Below are positions 43,516 through 53,434 of a DNA stretch of 64,000 nucleotides, piece after piece. This DNA comes from Actinoplanes lobatus (GTDB taxonomy: Bacteria > Actinomycetota > Actinomycetes > Mycobacteriales > Micromonosporaceae): positions 1,493,001-1,557,000 of the forward strand of contig NZ_JACHNC010000001.1 in NCBI RefSeq assembly GCF_014205215.1. The letters are read 5' to 3'. Positions within the stretch are counted from its first letter, which is position 1. Every line of letters begins with the position of its first letter. The notes below the pieces were generated by a model that saw only the letters and a program-made list of their open reading frames with translations, was not told the DNA's origin and searched no databases. Made by a program: the position numbers and the translations under genes.

Positions 43516-45844
43516 CCGATTACCAGGGAATATCAATCCTTGGCCACAGAGAAGCACTCCCGGGGAGGAGGACGACGCCGTGGCGCTCGTGCGCGTGTAC
43601 TGCGGTCTCGCGTCGGCTGATGATTCGGTGCGTACGGCCTCGGCCGCACCACTGACCGTCGCCGTGGTGGACGACGCAGGCCGGCTGCTCGGCGTCCATG
43701 AGATCAGCGACGACCCGGCCGGCTACGCCCAGCTGGGGACGCTGCTCGTGGAGCGGACGACGGGCTTCAGCGACGCGGCGGTCGCCGCCGACAGCGACGA
43801 CCACGTCGTGACGTCACTCCTCACCGCGGCGGGCCGGCCACTCGTGGTCGTCGACGACGACGGGGCCGACGACTTCGCCGAACGCTTCTCCGACGACGAC
43901 TCTCCCGAGGAGATCGCGGCGCCTGCGGCCGCCCGGCGGGCCGTCGGCCTGGCCCGGGCGCTGCAGGCCGGCGCGATCGCCGCGGTCACCCTGCCCGCTC
44001 CCCGGGAGCTCGTCAGCTACAAGCCGGTCCTCGCCGCCCATGTGGCGATGCTGGGCGGCCGGAACGCGGCGGCCGTCGCCCTGCGCGAGGTCCTCCGCGA
44101 GCTCTACCCGGCGGCCCTCCGGGCGTACCCGGATCCCGCCCACCCCGTCTGCATGGCCGTGCTCGACGCGGTGCCCGAGCCCGGCCGGCTGACCGGCCGG
44201 GCCGGCGACACCGACCAGGTTCTGCGGGAGATCACCGCCGAGCTGGTCCGCGCCGGCGCCGGGTCCTCCGGCGAGGTCGGGTCCGCCGTCACCGCCCTCC
44301 AGGTCGCGATCAGCGAGTCCCCGCGCCGGGGCGGCGTCAACAAGTCCCTCGCCCCCGCCGCGGCCGAGTCGGTCCGCCAGGCGATCTCGGCCATCCGCTC
44401 CTGCGACGCCGCCTGCGCCGCCCTGGTCGGCACGCTCGACGCCCGGGCCACCCCGCCGCTCACCGGACCGAACGTGGGCCGTCGCGGCACCCGCCGCGGC
44501 GCCGAGCCGCCCGTGCTCGAGCCCGTGCCGACCGGCGACAACGGCAGCCGCTTCGGCCGTCGTGGCCGCCCCGAGCCCGCCTCCTCCGGCGCCGGCCCGG
44601 CCACTCCCCGCCCGATGACCGCGCCGCCGGTCGCGCCGGACCCGATCGGGCCGCCCCCGATGGCCCCGGCCGCGGCGAACGGTCTGCCCGGCCGCTCCAC
44701 GAACCCGCTGAACCGGCCGGTCTCGGTGCCACCGCCCCCGCCCGGCATGACCCCGATCACCCCGGGGTCCCGTCCGGCGCCGGCGACCCGCAACCCGGCC
44801 CGACCGTCGTCGGTGCCGCCGGTCCGCCCCACGTCGGTTCCGCCCGCCCGCCCGTCGTCGGTGCCGCCCGCTGCCGCGGGCACACCCGCCGATGCCGGCG
44901 AGCCGTTCCGGCCCACCCTGACCAACGCCGAGCTGAGCCGGGCCCGGGCCGAGCGGCGCACGGTCATCCCGCCGCGCCCGCAGACCACGCCCCGTCAGCA
45001 GCCGGCCGCCAACGGCACGCAGGCCGGCCCCACCGACTTCAGCCTCCCGATGCCGGCCCAGCGGCCCGCCCAGGAGATGCCGGAGCCGGGTTCCCGGGCC
45101 AACTGGCCGCTGCTCAACACGGAGAAGGACGAGGCGCCCATCGCCTCCTCGGTCAGCTCGCCGCCCGGCGGCCGCGTCCGGCCGCCATGGCACGACATGC
45201 CGCAGGAGCCGCCCGCCCTGGAACTCCCCAAGGAGCCGGCGCTGCGTCTCGTCGACCAGGCGAAGAACGGCAAGCGCGCCCGCCTTCCCGGGCTCGACCA
45301 GATGGGCGGCGCCGCCACCCCGCCGATGCGCCGGCCGGACAGCGACGACCGCGGCCACAACGGCGGCAAGCTGACCGCGCTGGACCGCAGCTCCGCACCG
45401 CCGGTCCCGTCCGACAGCAGCGACGGCGACCTGCTGATCTTCGCGGCGGCCCGGTCGGCCTGGTTCACCGGCCACACCGACACCAACGACGACGTCACCT
45501 GGACCAACCCCAACGACAGCGGCTGGCGCGCCGCGGAGAAGGCCGCCACCCCGGCCGTCGCCGCGGAGACCTCGGCCGGTCTGCCCAAGCGGGTGCCGCA
45601 GGCCAACCTGGTCCCCGGCTCCCCACTGCGTGAGGAACGCCCGATCCGCATCGTCCGCGACGCCGCCTCGATCGCGGCACACACCACGGGCTACTTCCGT
45701 GGCTGGCGGCGCGGCCAGGAGATCGGCGGCTTCGCCATGGGCGGTCGCCCCGGGCGCGAGGCGGCCGGCGGCTGGGACTTCACCCGTGACGGCCAGCCCG
45801 CCGACGAGTACCGCAACAACAGCGCGGGGTACGGCGGCCGCTGA
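43508..45844 (+). CDS. Degenerate IS110-like fold fused to a Pro-rich linker and conservon-kinase-like tail
   Basis: This 778-aa protein has three parts. Residues about 24-250 resemble the RuvC-like DEDD domain and following helices of IS110-family transposases: LTVAVVDDAGRLLGVHEI with PAGYAQLGTLL, and LREVLRELYPAALRAYPD. The acidic catalytic positions do not line up, so it looks inactive. Residues about 330-640 are Pro/Arg/Ser-rich and disordered. Residues about 640-778 contain SAWF (650-653), DSGWRAAEKAA and AGLPKRVPQANLVPG (690-704), which match the C-terminal tail of the conservon histidine kinase downstream. It lacks terminal repeats or any transposon context, so it appears domesticated. 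GTG 43508 overlaps the acidic protein gene. A link to conservon signalling is inference from the shared tail. Confidence 0.7.
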   Translation: MTDRLPGNINPWPQRSTPGEEDDAVALVRVYCGLASADDSVRTASAAPLTVAVVDDAGRLLGVHEISDDPAGYAQLGTLLVERTTGFSDAAVAADSDDHVVTSLLTAAGRPLVVVDDDGADDFAERFSDDDSPEEIAAPAAARRAVGLARALQAGAIAAVTLPAPRELVSYKPVLAAHVAMLGGRNAAAVALREVLRELYPAALRAYPDPAHPVCMAVLDAVPEPGRLTGRAGDTDQVLREITAELVRAGAGSSGEVGSAVTALQVAISESPRRGGVNKSLAPAAAESVRQAISAIRSCDAACAALVGTLDARATPPLTGPNVGRRGTRRGAEPPVLEPVPTGDNGSRFGRRGRPEPASSGAGPATPRPMTAPPVAPDPIGPPPMAPAAANGLPGRSTNPLNRPVSVPPPPPGMTPITPGSRPAPATRNPARPSSVPPVRPTSVPPARPSSVPPAAAGTPADAGEPFRPTLTNAELSRARAERRTVIPPRPQTTPRQQPAANGTQAGPTDFSLPMPAQRPAQEMPEPGSRANWPLLNTEKDEAPIASSVSSPPGGRVRPPWHDMPQEPPALELPKEPALRLVDQAKNGKRARLPGLDQMGGAATPPMRRPDSDDRGHNGGKLTALDRSSAPPVPSDSSDGDLLIFAAARSAWFTGHTDTNDDVTWTNPNDSGWRAAEKAATPAVAAETSAGLPKRVPQANLVPGSPLREERPIRIVRDAASIAAHTTGYFRGWRRGQEIGGFAMGGRPGREAAGGWDFTRDGQPADEYRNNSAGYGGR

Positions 45845-45860
45845 CCCCGCCCTGATCCCT

Positions 45861-45896
45861 CGGAGGGGCCGCGACCACCCGGTCGCGGCCCCTCCG
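45861..45896. terminator. Strong GC hairpin after the IS110-like gene
   Basis: A 16-bp perfect stem (45861-45876 with 45881-45896) closes an ACCC loop, 16 bases after the stop codon. There is no T-tract, as is common for actinobacterial terminators. Confidence 0.75.
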
Positions 45897-46079
45897 CCGT
45901 TCCCCGGGTCGTGTCCTTCGTGGCGGGACGGCGTTGATGGGAGATGGGGTGGGCAGCACAGCCCGGCGGTGCCGCACGGGCGGGACCCGGCAGCGGATCG
46001 CGGTGCGCCAGGGTTCAGGGGTTGTGCGGTCGAGGGCTGCTCACCCCGTACCGGTGAAGGGTTTTGTGATGATGGCGCG

Positions 46080-46784
46080 ATGCGCGCGGTGATTTTCGAT
46101 TTCTTCGGGACGTTGACGGATCCGGCGGCGGAGGCGCTGCGGCCGGGGACGTTCGCGGAGACGGCGGCGGCGCTCGGGGTGCCGGCGGAGGCGTTCCGGG
46201 CGGCGATGGTGGCGAGTTTCCCGGAGCGGATCGTGGGGGCGCTGGGCGGGACCCGGGAGACGCTCCGGGCGATGGCCCACCGCTGCGGGGCCGAACCGGA
46301 CCACGAACGGCTCGACCGCGCCGTCGCGACACACCACGCGGGCGCTGAGCGGGTCCGCACGCCGCGCGGGGGCGCCCTCGCGGTACTCGACCACCTCCGG
46401 GCCCGGGATTTCCGTCTGGGGCTTCTCAGCGACTGCGCGAGCGAGCTGTCCGAGGCGTGGCCGGAGACGGTCTACGCGGACCGCATCGATGTCCCGGTGT
46501 TCTCCTGGCGCGAGGGTCGCCGCAAACCTGACCCCCGGCTGTACGCCGTCGCCGCCGAGCGTCTCGGCGTCCCGGCCGAGGAGTGCTGGTTCGTGGGCGA
46601 CGGCGGCGGCCGGGAGCACGACGGCGCCCGCCGGGCCGGCATGCGGCCGGTGCTCGTCACGAACGCCGGCTACCCGGGCGCTTCCGGGACGCGGGTGGAC
46701 CCGGACACCTACCTCCCGGAGCACCGGATCGACGAACTGGACGAGTTGATCCGGTTACTGGGAACGGCTTGTGACAACGGGTGA
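46080..46784 (+). CDS. HAD-family hydrolase
   Basis: This 234-aa haloacid dehalogenase-like phosphatase has motif I FDFFGTLTD (nucleophile Asp), motif II LLSDCASEL, Lys in RRKPDPRLYAV and motif IV FVGDGGGREHDGA. The cap domain is helical (residues about 15-90). Substrate is unknown. ATG 46080 is the first codon of the conserved core; no clear ribosome-binding site is present. It sits alone between the IS110-like gene and the conservon, facing the latter across a terminator. Confidence 0.88.
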   Translation: MRAVIFDFFGTLTDPAAEALRPGTFAETAAALGVPAEAFRAAMVASFPERIVGALGGTRETLRAMAHRCGAEPDHERLDRAVATHHAGAERVRTPRGGALAVLDHLRARDFRLGLLSDCASELSEAWPETVYADRIDVPVFSWREGRRKPDPRLYAVAAERLGVPAEECWFVGDGGGREHDGARRAGMRPVLVTNAGYPGASGTRVDPDTYLPEHRIDELDELIRLLGTACDNG

Positions 46785-46822
46785 CCGCTCATATACGATG
46801 ACGGACGGCCGGAAAGCGCGCG

Positions 46823-46872
46823 AAAGCCCCGCACCGGCCAGTGGAGGGTTTCCACCGGCGGGACGGGGCTTT
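46823..46872. terminator. Branched terminator hairpin between HAD gene and conservon
   Basis: AAAGCCCCG (46823-46831) pairs with CGGGGCTTT (46864-46872). Inside, GTGGA and TCCAC form a second small stem. T runs are available in both directions, suiting the convergent genes. Confidence 0.75.
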
Positions 46873-46930
46873 CGACCGTTGACTGGGCGCTGAGCCTCCC
46901 CAGTGGAGCGGCTCGTCAGACGGTCTCTGC

Positions 46931-47518
46931 TCAGGCGGGCGCGGTCGCGCGGGTGCGACGCATCGTCAGCACATACTCGACGAGCGAGATGAGGACGTTC
47001 TTCGTCGACTCGCGGTTCCGGGCGTCGCAGCTGACCACCGGCACGTCGCTCGAGATCGCCAGAGCGTCCCGCACGTCCTGCGCGTTGTGGTACTGCATGC
47101 CGTCGAAGCAGTTTATCGCCACCAGGTACGGCAGGCGGCGATGCTCGAAGAAGTCGATGGCGGCGAAGCAGTCGGCGAGCCGACGCGTGTCCACCATCAC
47201 GACCGCACCGATGGCACCCCGGACCAGTTCGTCCCACATGAACCAGAACCGTGTCTGGCCGGGGGTACCGAACAGGTAGAGGATCAGGTCGCGGTCGATG
47301 CTGATCCGGCCGAAGTCCATGGCCACGGTCGTGGTCATCTTGCCCGGCACCTGCCGGTTGTCGTCGACACCCACACCGGCCGAGGTCATAATCGCCTCGG
47401 TGGTCAGCGGGGTGATCTCCGAGACCGACCCCACCAGCGTCGTCTTACCGACGCCGAAGCCACCGGCGATGACAATCTTCGCCGATGTCACGCGTCCCGC
47501 AGCGGGACGGTGAGACAT
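46931..47518 (-). CDS. cvnD: Conservon GTPase-like protein CvnD
   Basis: This 195-aa small Ras/MglA-like nucleotide-binding protein has a P-loop GGFGVGKTTL near residues 20-29, a Walker B-type switch LYLFGTPGQTRFWFMWDEL and a base-recognition loop reading VAINCFDG where NKxD would be expected. It is the fourth member of the conservon, a membrane-associated signalling complex with histidine kinase, roadblock and DUF742 proteins that in Streptomyces works like a eukaryotic G-protein system. ATG 47518 lies one base after the cvnC stop. Confidence 0.93.
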   Translation of the reverse strand: MSHRPAAGRVTSAKIVIAGGFGVGKTTLVGSVSEITPLTTEAIMTSAGVGVDDNRQVPGKMTTTVAMDFGRISIDRDLILYLFGTPGQTRFWFMWDELVRGAIGAVVMVDTRRLADCFAAIDFFEHRRLPYLVAINCFDGMQYHNAQDVRDALAISSDVPVVSCDARNRESTKNVLISLVEYVLTMRRTRATAPA

Positions 47519-47519
47519 G

Positions 47520-47906
47520 TCAGAGCCTGCGAAGTCCACTCAGCACCCTTTCCAGCAGTTCCGTGCCTACCGCGTCGGTCTCGTCCTCGAGCGAGGTGGG
47601 CTCGTACACCGCGACAAGGCCGTCAGAGGCCATGTCGGCGACGATCACACGTGCCACACCAAGCGGCAGTTGCATGCGAGCGGCGATCTCGGCCAGCGAC
47701 TGAACTCGGCCGCCGTCGCACATCGCCGCGATGTACTGATGCTCGCTTCCACCCTGCCCGCCGCGGCTTATTCCAGAACGGCCGCGCACGGTTGTCTCGA
47801 CCAGCGCTTCCAGCGCTATCTCAAGCTTCGGCCGGGTCCGACCACGGGTCACGGCGTACGGCCTGACCAGCGCGCCAGTCGGCTCATCGCGTTCAGGCAT
47901 CGTCAC
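47520..47906 (-). CDS. cvnC: Conservon DUF742 protein CvnC
   Basis: This 128-aa DUF742 protein has the family start (GALVRPYAVTRGRTRP) and a winged-helix-like body (VQSLAEIAARMQLPLGVARVIVADM, in two parts, ending DGLVAVYEP). It bridges the kinase and the GTPase modules in conservon complexes. GTG 47906 follows AAGGGG; ATG 47900 is an alternative. It is 126 bases from cvnB and one base from cvnD. Confidence 0.92.
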   Translation of the reverse strand: MTMPERDEPTGALVRPYAVTRGRTRPKLEIALEALVETTVRGRSGISRGGQGGSEHQYIAAMCDGGRVQSLAEIAARMQLPLGVARVIVADMASDGLVAVYEPTSLEDETDAVGTELLERVLSGLRRL

Positions 47907-48032
47907 CCTCAACCCCTTCCTCGGCCCCTCGAAGTGTATTGGTTCTCAAAGTTTTCACCAGTAGCCGGCTGGAGCCTATCCGCGGCCGAAAACCCCGGAT
48001 GAGCCCCTGATCGACTCCGGCTGACTGTCGCC

Positions 48033-48437
48033 TCAGCCCAGCACCCCGGCCGCGGAACGCGGCGCGGGGGTCAACGCCTCGCCGACGCGGTCGACCAGGA
48101 GGGCCATCTCGTAGCCGACCTGACCGACGTCGCAGCTGCGCGCCGCGAGCACCGCGAAGGAGGAGCCGTCAGAAATGGACATGAGGAACAGGAATCCGTT
48201 GTCCATCTCGACGACCGTCTGAAGGACGGCGCCGCCCTCGAAGCATCGCGCGGCGCCCTGGGTAAGGCTTACCAGGCCGGACGCGATGGCCGCCAACTGG
48301 TCGGCACGGTCACGCGGAAGGTCCCGCGAGGCCGCCAGGAGCAGACCATCGGCGGAGACCGCGATCGCGTGCGCGACCCCGGGAACGCGGTCGGCGAAGT
48401 TGGCGAGAAGCCAACCGAGATCCTGCGTAGATGTCAT
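48033..48437 (-). CDS. cvnB: Conservon roadblock/LC7 protein CvnB
   Basis: This 134-aa protein is a single roadblock/LC7 domain ([51 protein letters not shown]), the kind that acts as a regulator of MglA-like GTPases. ATG 48437 overlaps the cvnA stop by four bases (ATGA), giving translational coupling with the kinase. It presumably contacts CvnD as an activator or scaffold. Confidence 0.95.
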   Translation of the reverse strand: MTSTQDLGWLLANFADRVPGVAHAIAVSADGLLLAASRDLPRDRADQLAAIASGLVSLTQGAARCFEGGAVLQTVVEMDNGFLFLMSISDGSSFAVLAARSCDVGQVGYEMALLVDRVGEALTPAPRSAAGVLG

Positions 48438-51400
48438 GCCTCATGCTCCTTGCCAGCCTGCGAGGGCTGCTGCCCTCCCGGAGTGTCCTCCAGGTTGGTC
48501 GATTGTTCCTTGGTGCGACCGCGCTGCACACCACGGTGGTACGCGGAAAGGAGACCGCGAACCCCCTCAGGAGTACGGCGCTGGACGGAGGTACCGCCCC
48601 GGTCGACACCGCCGGGGACGAGTTGCGCCATCGGCGTACGTTTCGGAAGGCCCGCATTGGTGGTCGAATCGACCGGAGCCTCAGCGGCCGCACGAGCCGC
48701 CTGCCAGCCGTCGTCGGCCGCGGTCCGCCACGGGTTCGACGCGGGAGCCGCGTCGTTGCCGTAACCGGTCGCCGCCGCGGCCGGTGCACCAACACTAGCC
48801 GTGTCGAGGTTGCGGACCTCGGGCGATGCCGCCTGCTGCGGAACGGCCGTGTTGCGGGTCGGCTCACCGGTCGGGAACCGCTGGGAGACCACCGACTCCT
48901 CACCGGTGCCGGAGACCTTGGGCCGGCCGTCGTCGGCGCCGGGCACCGTGGTGGTGAACCAGGCGGACTCGAGCTCCCGGAAGATCGGCAGCTCCATCGT
49001 CTCGTCGGCGAACGGAACCGCACCCTCACGGGCGGAGGCCATCTGGGCCGCGGCCGTGGCCTGCACCTCCACCGGCATGGTCACCGGCGGAGCCGACACC
49101 GGGAACGGTGCGGTCTGCGGGTTGGCCGGCGGCGCCACCTGCGGCTGGGGCTCGAAGTTCTCCGGACGGTACCGCGGGATCTCGGCCGTCATGTCGAGCG
49201 CGGCGGCCAGGTTCTCGGGCACGTGCGGGGTGGCCGGTTCGCGTTCGGCGACGACCGGCGGCCAGGCCGGCGGCGCTGCCGCGAACGGGTTGCGCTGGTC
49301 GGCTGGCGAGATCGGCGAGGCCGAGATCGGCTCGATCGGGGCCGCGGAGTACGGGGCCGCCGACACCGGCGGTGCGGAGACCGGGGGTAGCGGGGGCGCC
49401 GAGACCGGCGGCATGAACGAGTTCGGGTTGGCGGGGAGCTGCCGCGGTATGTTCGCGCCGAAGCCGTTGGTGTCGCTCTCCGGGCGCTGGTACTCACCGC
49501 TGCGGCGCTGGGCCAGCTCGTCCAGGCCGGCGAAGCCCTGCGGACCGGACGGCAGCGGCGGGATGACCTCGTTGCTGCGCGGGCCGTGGAAGCCGTTCGC
49601 CAGGCCGTTGCCGTTGAAGCCGCCGCCACCGTTGTGGCCACCGGCGTTGAACCCGCCGAAGCCGGCCGGAGCCGCGCCGGTCAGGTCGGACCACGCCGGG
49701 ACCGAACCGTTGGGGCCGTTGGAACCGGGATAGCCGTTGGATCCGGGGTAACCGTTGGATCCGGGGTAGCCGCTGCTCTCCAGAGCCAGGGGCTCGCCGA
49801 AGCCACCGGGCAGGCCGGCGCCGGGACCACCGTCGAACGAGCCACGCCCATGGACCTGGGCGGTCGCGGCGGTGGCCAGGACCGAGACGGGCAGGCCCAC
49901 CTCGGCGACGGTGCCGCGCTCGCGGTCGGCCGGTCGCAGTTCCACCCGAACGGCATGGCGGTTGGCCAGCCGGGCGACCACGACGAGGCCCATCATCCGG
50001 GAGACGGCCACGTCCACCGTCGGCGGGTTGGCGAGCCGCTCGTTGAGGTCGCGGAGCTGCTCACGGCTGATACCGATGCCGTGGTCCTCGACGGTCAGTA
50101 CGGCGTTCTCGCCGACGCGCCGGGCCTCGACCATAACGTTGGAGTTCGGCGGGGAGAAGGCGGTCGCGTTGTCGAAGAGCTCGGCGACCAGGTGGACCAT
50201 GTCGTTCACGGCGTGCGCCGCGACCTCGATCTCCCGGTCGATCATGCCGAACTCGATGCGGGTGTAGTGCTCGACCTCGGACTGGGCGGCACGGAGCACG
50301 TCGATCAGAGCGGCCGGCTCGCGCTGCACACGGGTCGAGTCGGCGCCCGCGAGAACCAGGAGGTTCTCGTCGTTACGACGCATTCGGGTGGCCAGGTGGT
50401 CGAGCTGGAAGAGCTCGGCCAGCCGGTCCGGGTCCTCCTCGCCGCGCTCCAGCCGGTCCAGGTGACCGATGAGCCGGTCGACCAGGATCTGCGAACGGCG
50501 GGCGAGGTTGACGAACATCGTCGCGACGGAGGCACGGAGTGCGGCCTGCTCGGCCGCGGTCCGCACGGCCTCGAGGTGAACCGCGTTGAACGCCTCGGTC
50601 ACCTGCCCGAACTCGTCCCGGCTGCGCACCGGGAGGGGCTCGGCGATCTGGTCGGCGACCTGGGCCGGGGTGAGCGACGCGGAGAGCGCCGGGTCACGCA
50701 GCCGGCTGACCGCGTGCGGCAGGCCGAACTGGGCGACCGCGAGGGCACCCTGACGCAGCTCCCGCAGCGAGCGGGCCATCGACCGGGCGACCAACCAGGC
50801 GAACAGGATGGCCAGCAGGAGCATGCCGAGCAGGATGCTGGTCTCCAGGAAGACCTGCTGGTTCGTCTCGTCACGCAGGTCGGTGGCGTCGGCCACGATC
50901 TGCTTGTCGAGTTCGGACTCCACCTGGCGGAAGAGGGAGTTGTACCCGGACAGGGCCTCTTCCCACTCGCCCGAGTTGAACTGGATCTTCCGGATGTTGT
51001 CACCCTGGAGGGCCATGAGCGGGATGCTCAGGTTCTCCGCCTGCTGCTTCTGCTTGCCGACGACGGTGTTGTCGAAGAGCTCCTGCTCCTCGGCCGTGCC
51101 GACCGCCTTCATCGTCTCGGTGGCGAGGAGGTAACCGGTCTGGGTCTCCAGGAACTCCTGCCGGAGTTTCGAGTTGAACTCACCGGCTCCCACGACCTGC
51201 TGGCCGATGAAGCGCTGCTGGGCGATGTAGTCCTTGGCCTGCGCGACCGCGGCCACCATCCGGAGGTGGTTGCTCAGCTCCGGGTCGATGGCCAGCTGTG
51301 CCGACGCGTCACGGACCTGGAGCAGGTCGTTGACGAGCGTGTCGTAGGTCTTCGTGATGTTGCCGAGGTCCTCGCCGCCCTTCGCCGCCCGGCTCCGGAA

Positions 51401-51859
51401 GGTGGGCAGGTCGACGAGGTTACGGTCCAGGCGAACGATCAGCTTGCCGACGTTCTCGGGGACGTCCTCGAGGACCTGCTTCTGCTGGAGGTAGGGCTCC
51501 TTGGCGGCGTCCACCTGGGCGTGCTCACCGTTGTAGAGCTCCACGGCGGCCTGGAAACCAGGCGTGTTGCTGGTGGTCTTCGCCGTGAAGATCATGATGG
51601 CGTAAGTGCGCTCGGCCTGAAGGTGGTCGACCAGACCACCGGCCGCCTGCGACAGCACCGAGAGGGTGCGTGCGCGCTCCGCGTTACTGGCTTCGTCGAT
51701 GTGGTCCACAAGGCCGTTGACACCAACGATGATCGTCGCCACCGTCGGAACCAACATGATCAGGCCTAGTTTTGACCAGATCGGTAGGTCTCGGAGTCGA
51801 CTCGCAGGTCGACTGAGACGCGACATGACGCCATTCGCGCTGTTGGGGCGCTTGCTCAC
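48434..51859 (-). CDS. cvnA: Conservon sensor histidine kinase CvnA with nitrate/nitrite-sensing-type domain
   Basis: This 1141-aa protein has membrane helix 1 at about 31-51, an extracellular NIT-type helical sensor (about 55-330), helix 2 (about 335-358) leading into HAMP, a dimerisation segment without an obvious classical H box, and a HATPase with N564 ([11 protein letters not shown]) and [10 protein letters not shown] long disordered Pro/Gly-rich C-terminal region follows, with three tandem GYPGSN units encoded near 49715-49780. The extreme tail has SAWF (965-968) and [15 protein letters not shown] (1069-1083), matching the tail of the IS110-like protein. GTG 51859 follows GGAGG at eight bases. 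It is the first gene of cvnABCD. Confidence 0.93.
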   Translation of the reverse strand: MSKRPNSANGVMSRLSRPASRLRDLPIWSKLGLIMLVPTVATIIVGVNGLVDHIDEASNAERARTLSVLSQAAGGLVDHLQAERTYAIMIFTAKTTSNTPGFQAAVELYNGEHAQVDAAKEPYLQQKQVLEDVPENVGKLIVRLDRNLVDLPTFRSRAAKGGEDLGNITKTYDTLVNDLLQVRDASAQLAIDPELSNHLRMVAAVAQAKDYIAQQRFIGQQVVGAGEFNSKLRQEFLETQTGYLLATETMKAVGTAEEQELFDNTVVGKQKQQAENLSIPLMALQGDNIRKIQFNSGEWEEALSGYNSLFRQVESELDKQIVADATDLRDETNQQVFLETSILLGMLLLAILFAWLVARSMARSLRELRQGALAVAQFGLPHAVSRLRDPALSASLTPAQVADQIAEPLPVRSRDEFGQVTEAFNAVHLEAVRTAAEQAALRASVATMFVNLARRSQILVDRLIGHLDRLERGEEDPDRLAELFQLDHLATRMRRNDENLLVLAGADSTRVQREPAALIDVLRAAQSEVEHYTRIEFGMIDREIEVAAHAVNDMVHLVAELFDNATAFSPPNSNVMVEARRVGENAVLTVEDHGIGISREQLRDLNERLANPPTVDVAVSRMMGLVVVARLANRHAVRVELRPADRERGTVAEVGLPVSVLATAATAQVHGRGSFDGGPGAGLPGGFGEPLALESSGYPGSNGYPGSNGYPGSNGPNGSVPAWSDLTGAAPAGFGGFNAGGHNGGGGFNGNGLANGFHGPRSNEVIPPLPSGPQGFAGLDELAQRRSGEYQRPESDTNGFGANIPRQLPANPNSFMPPVSAPPLPPVSAPPVSAAPYSAAPIEPISASPISPADQRNPFAAAPPAWPPVVAEREPATPHVPENLAAALDMTAEIPRYRPENFEPQPQVAPPANPQTAPFPVSAPPVTMPVEVQATAAAQMASAREGAVPFADETMELPIFRELESAWFTTTVPGADDGRPKVSGTGEESVVSQRFPTGEPTRNTAVPQQAASPEVRNLDTASVGAPAAAATGYGNDAAPASNPWRTAADDGWQAARAAAEAPVDSTTNAGLPKRTPMAQLVPGGVDRGGTSVQRRTPEGVRGLLSAYHRGVQRGRTKEQSTNLEDTPGGQQPSQAGKEHEA

Positions 51860-52310
51860 GTCACCGTCCTCCTGATTCGGGCCCGGCATTCGGCTCGCCG
51901 GGCACCGCACACGGCCGACTCGCCGACGTCGGGCCCCCGAGATTCCATCACGACAAGTGTCAAAGAGAAAGAGCAGCCGGACACGGACCGGTTGTGTGAC
52001 GCGATGTTGCAACCTCGTAGTTGGACATCGCCGGTCCTGCATCACTGCCTGTGGAACTGTGCATCTCTCAAGGTCACTTACTCGGTCGGCACGGCGTGGG
52101 GGGTGGGTGCAGGCCGACCGGGTCCCGATCGTAGTCGATCGGGATAGCAGTCACGATGACTCGGTTCCCCGCGATCGACAAGGCGAGATGCCGGATTATG
52201 CCGACTTTGCAGGCGGCAGTCTAGCCGAACGGCGAGGTTCGCAAGGCTGACGGTCGATTTCTTTTGACGTACGTTCGTTCAGATCCAGGAATGTCCGACA
52301 AGTCCTAATC
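51860..52310. other. Intergenic region upstream of the conservon
   Basis: These 451 bases have no convincing coding frame. They should contain the cvnA promoter (minus strand). CCCGATCG (52124-52131) and CGATCGGG (52136-52143) form an 8-bp perfect hairpin with a 4-base loop. It could terminate the adenosine deaminase transcript or serve as an operator for the conservon. Confidence 0.5.
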
Positions 52311-53408
52311 TCAGCTGAGCAACTTGGCGTACGCCGGCTTGATCACCTCATTGATCAGCGCCAACCGCTCGTCGTACGGGATGAAGGCGGATTTCATGGC
52401 GTTGATCGTCAGCCACTGGAGTTCCGTCCAGCCCCACCCGAACGATTCCGTCAGCAGAGTCATCTCCCGGGACATCGACGTGCCGCTCATCAACCGGTTG
52501 TCGGTGTTGACCGTGACCCGGAACCGGAGGTCGTGCAGCAGCTTGATCGGGTGCTCGGCGATCGACGGGGCGGCGCCGGTCTGCACGTTCGACGACGGGC
52601 ACAGCTCCAGCGGGATCCGCTTGTCCCGGACGTACGCCGCGAGCCGGCCCAGCACCGGCGGCGCCGCGTGGGTGCCCCCGGCCGCGGTGACCGTGATGTC
52701 GTCGACGATGCGCACCCCGTGACCCAGCCGGTCGGCGCCGCACCACTGGATCGCCTGCCAGATCGACGGCAGCCCGAAGGCCTCGCCCGCGTGGATGGTG
52801 AAGTGGAAGTTCTCCCGTTGGAGGTACTCGAAGGCGTCCAGGTGCCGGGTGGGAGGGAAACCGGCCTCCGCGCCGGCGATGTCGAAGCCGACCACGCCGG
52901 TGTCCCGGTAACGGACCGCCAGCTCGGCGATCTCCTGCGAACGGGCGGCGTGCCGCATCGCGGTGAGCAGGGTGCCGACCCGGATGGGCGTGCCGTTCGC
53001 CGCGGCCTCGGCGCAGCCCTCCCGGAACCCGGCGTGCACGGCCTCGACCACCCGGTCCAGCGTGAGACCGCGCTCCAGGTGCTGCTCCGGCGCGTACCGG
53101 ACCTCGGCGTAGACCACACCGTCGGCGGCCAGGTCGAGCGCGCACTCCTTGGCGACCCGGTGCAGGCCCTCCGCGGTCTGCATCACCGCCACGGTGTGCG
53201 CGAACGTCTCCAGGTACCGTTCCAGCGAGCCGGAGTCGGCCGCCTCGACGAACCACTCGCCGAGCCGCCCGGGATCCGTGGTGGGCAGTTCGTGGCCCAC
53301 GGCGGCGGCGAGTTCCACGATGGTGGCCGGCCGCAGCCCGCCGTCCAGGTGGTCGTGCAGGAGAACCTTCGGGGCCTTGACGATGTCGGAGTGTGCGATG
53401 CCAACCAT
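52311..53408 (-). CDS. add: Adenosine deaminase
   Basis: This 365-aa enzyme deaminates (deoxy)adenosine to (deoxy)inosine. The zinc site is visible as HDHLDGG (18-24), the catalytic HAGE segment ([11 protein letters not shown]), GHGVRIVDD, and [11 protein letters not shown] in place of the usual [11 protein letters not shown] belongs to the conserved CPxSN loop. It is divergent from the methyltransferase gene with 26 bases between starts. Together with cdd and the phosphorylase it completes nucleoside salvage in this region. Confidence 0.95.
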   Translation of the reverse strand: MVGIAHSDIVKAPKVLLHDHLDGGLRPATIVELAAAVGHELPTTDPGRLGEWFVEAADSGSLERYLETFAHTVAVMQTAEGLHRVAKECALDLAADGVVYAEVRYAPEQHLERGLTLDRVVEAVHAGFREGCAEAAANGTPIRVGTLLTAMRHAARSQEIAELAVRYRDTGVVGFDIAGAEAGFPPTRHLDAFEYLQRENFHFTIHAGEAFGLPSIWQAIQWCGADRLGHGVRIVDDITVTAAGGTHAAPPVLGRLAAYVRDKRIPLELCPSSNVQTGAAPSIAEHPIKLLHDLRFRVTVNTDNRLMSGTSMSREMTLLTESFGWGWTELQWLTINAMKSAFIPYDERLALINEVIKPAYAKLLS

Positions 53409-53434
53409 CAGCAGAGCCTAGAGGGAAGCGCCCG

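Noticed and set aside
42658-45844. Active transposon carrying the IS110-like gene
   Set aside because: No terminal repeats, no target-site marks and no second copy are seen, and the gene overlaps a conserved neighbour.
43814-46360. 848-codon minus-strand frame across the IS110-like and HAD genes
   Set aside because: It crosses a strong hairpin and two real genes and has no family features.
49715-49780. CRISPR-like repeat array
   Set aside because: The repeats are contiguous 18-base coding units without spacers, inside the conservon kinase gene.
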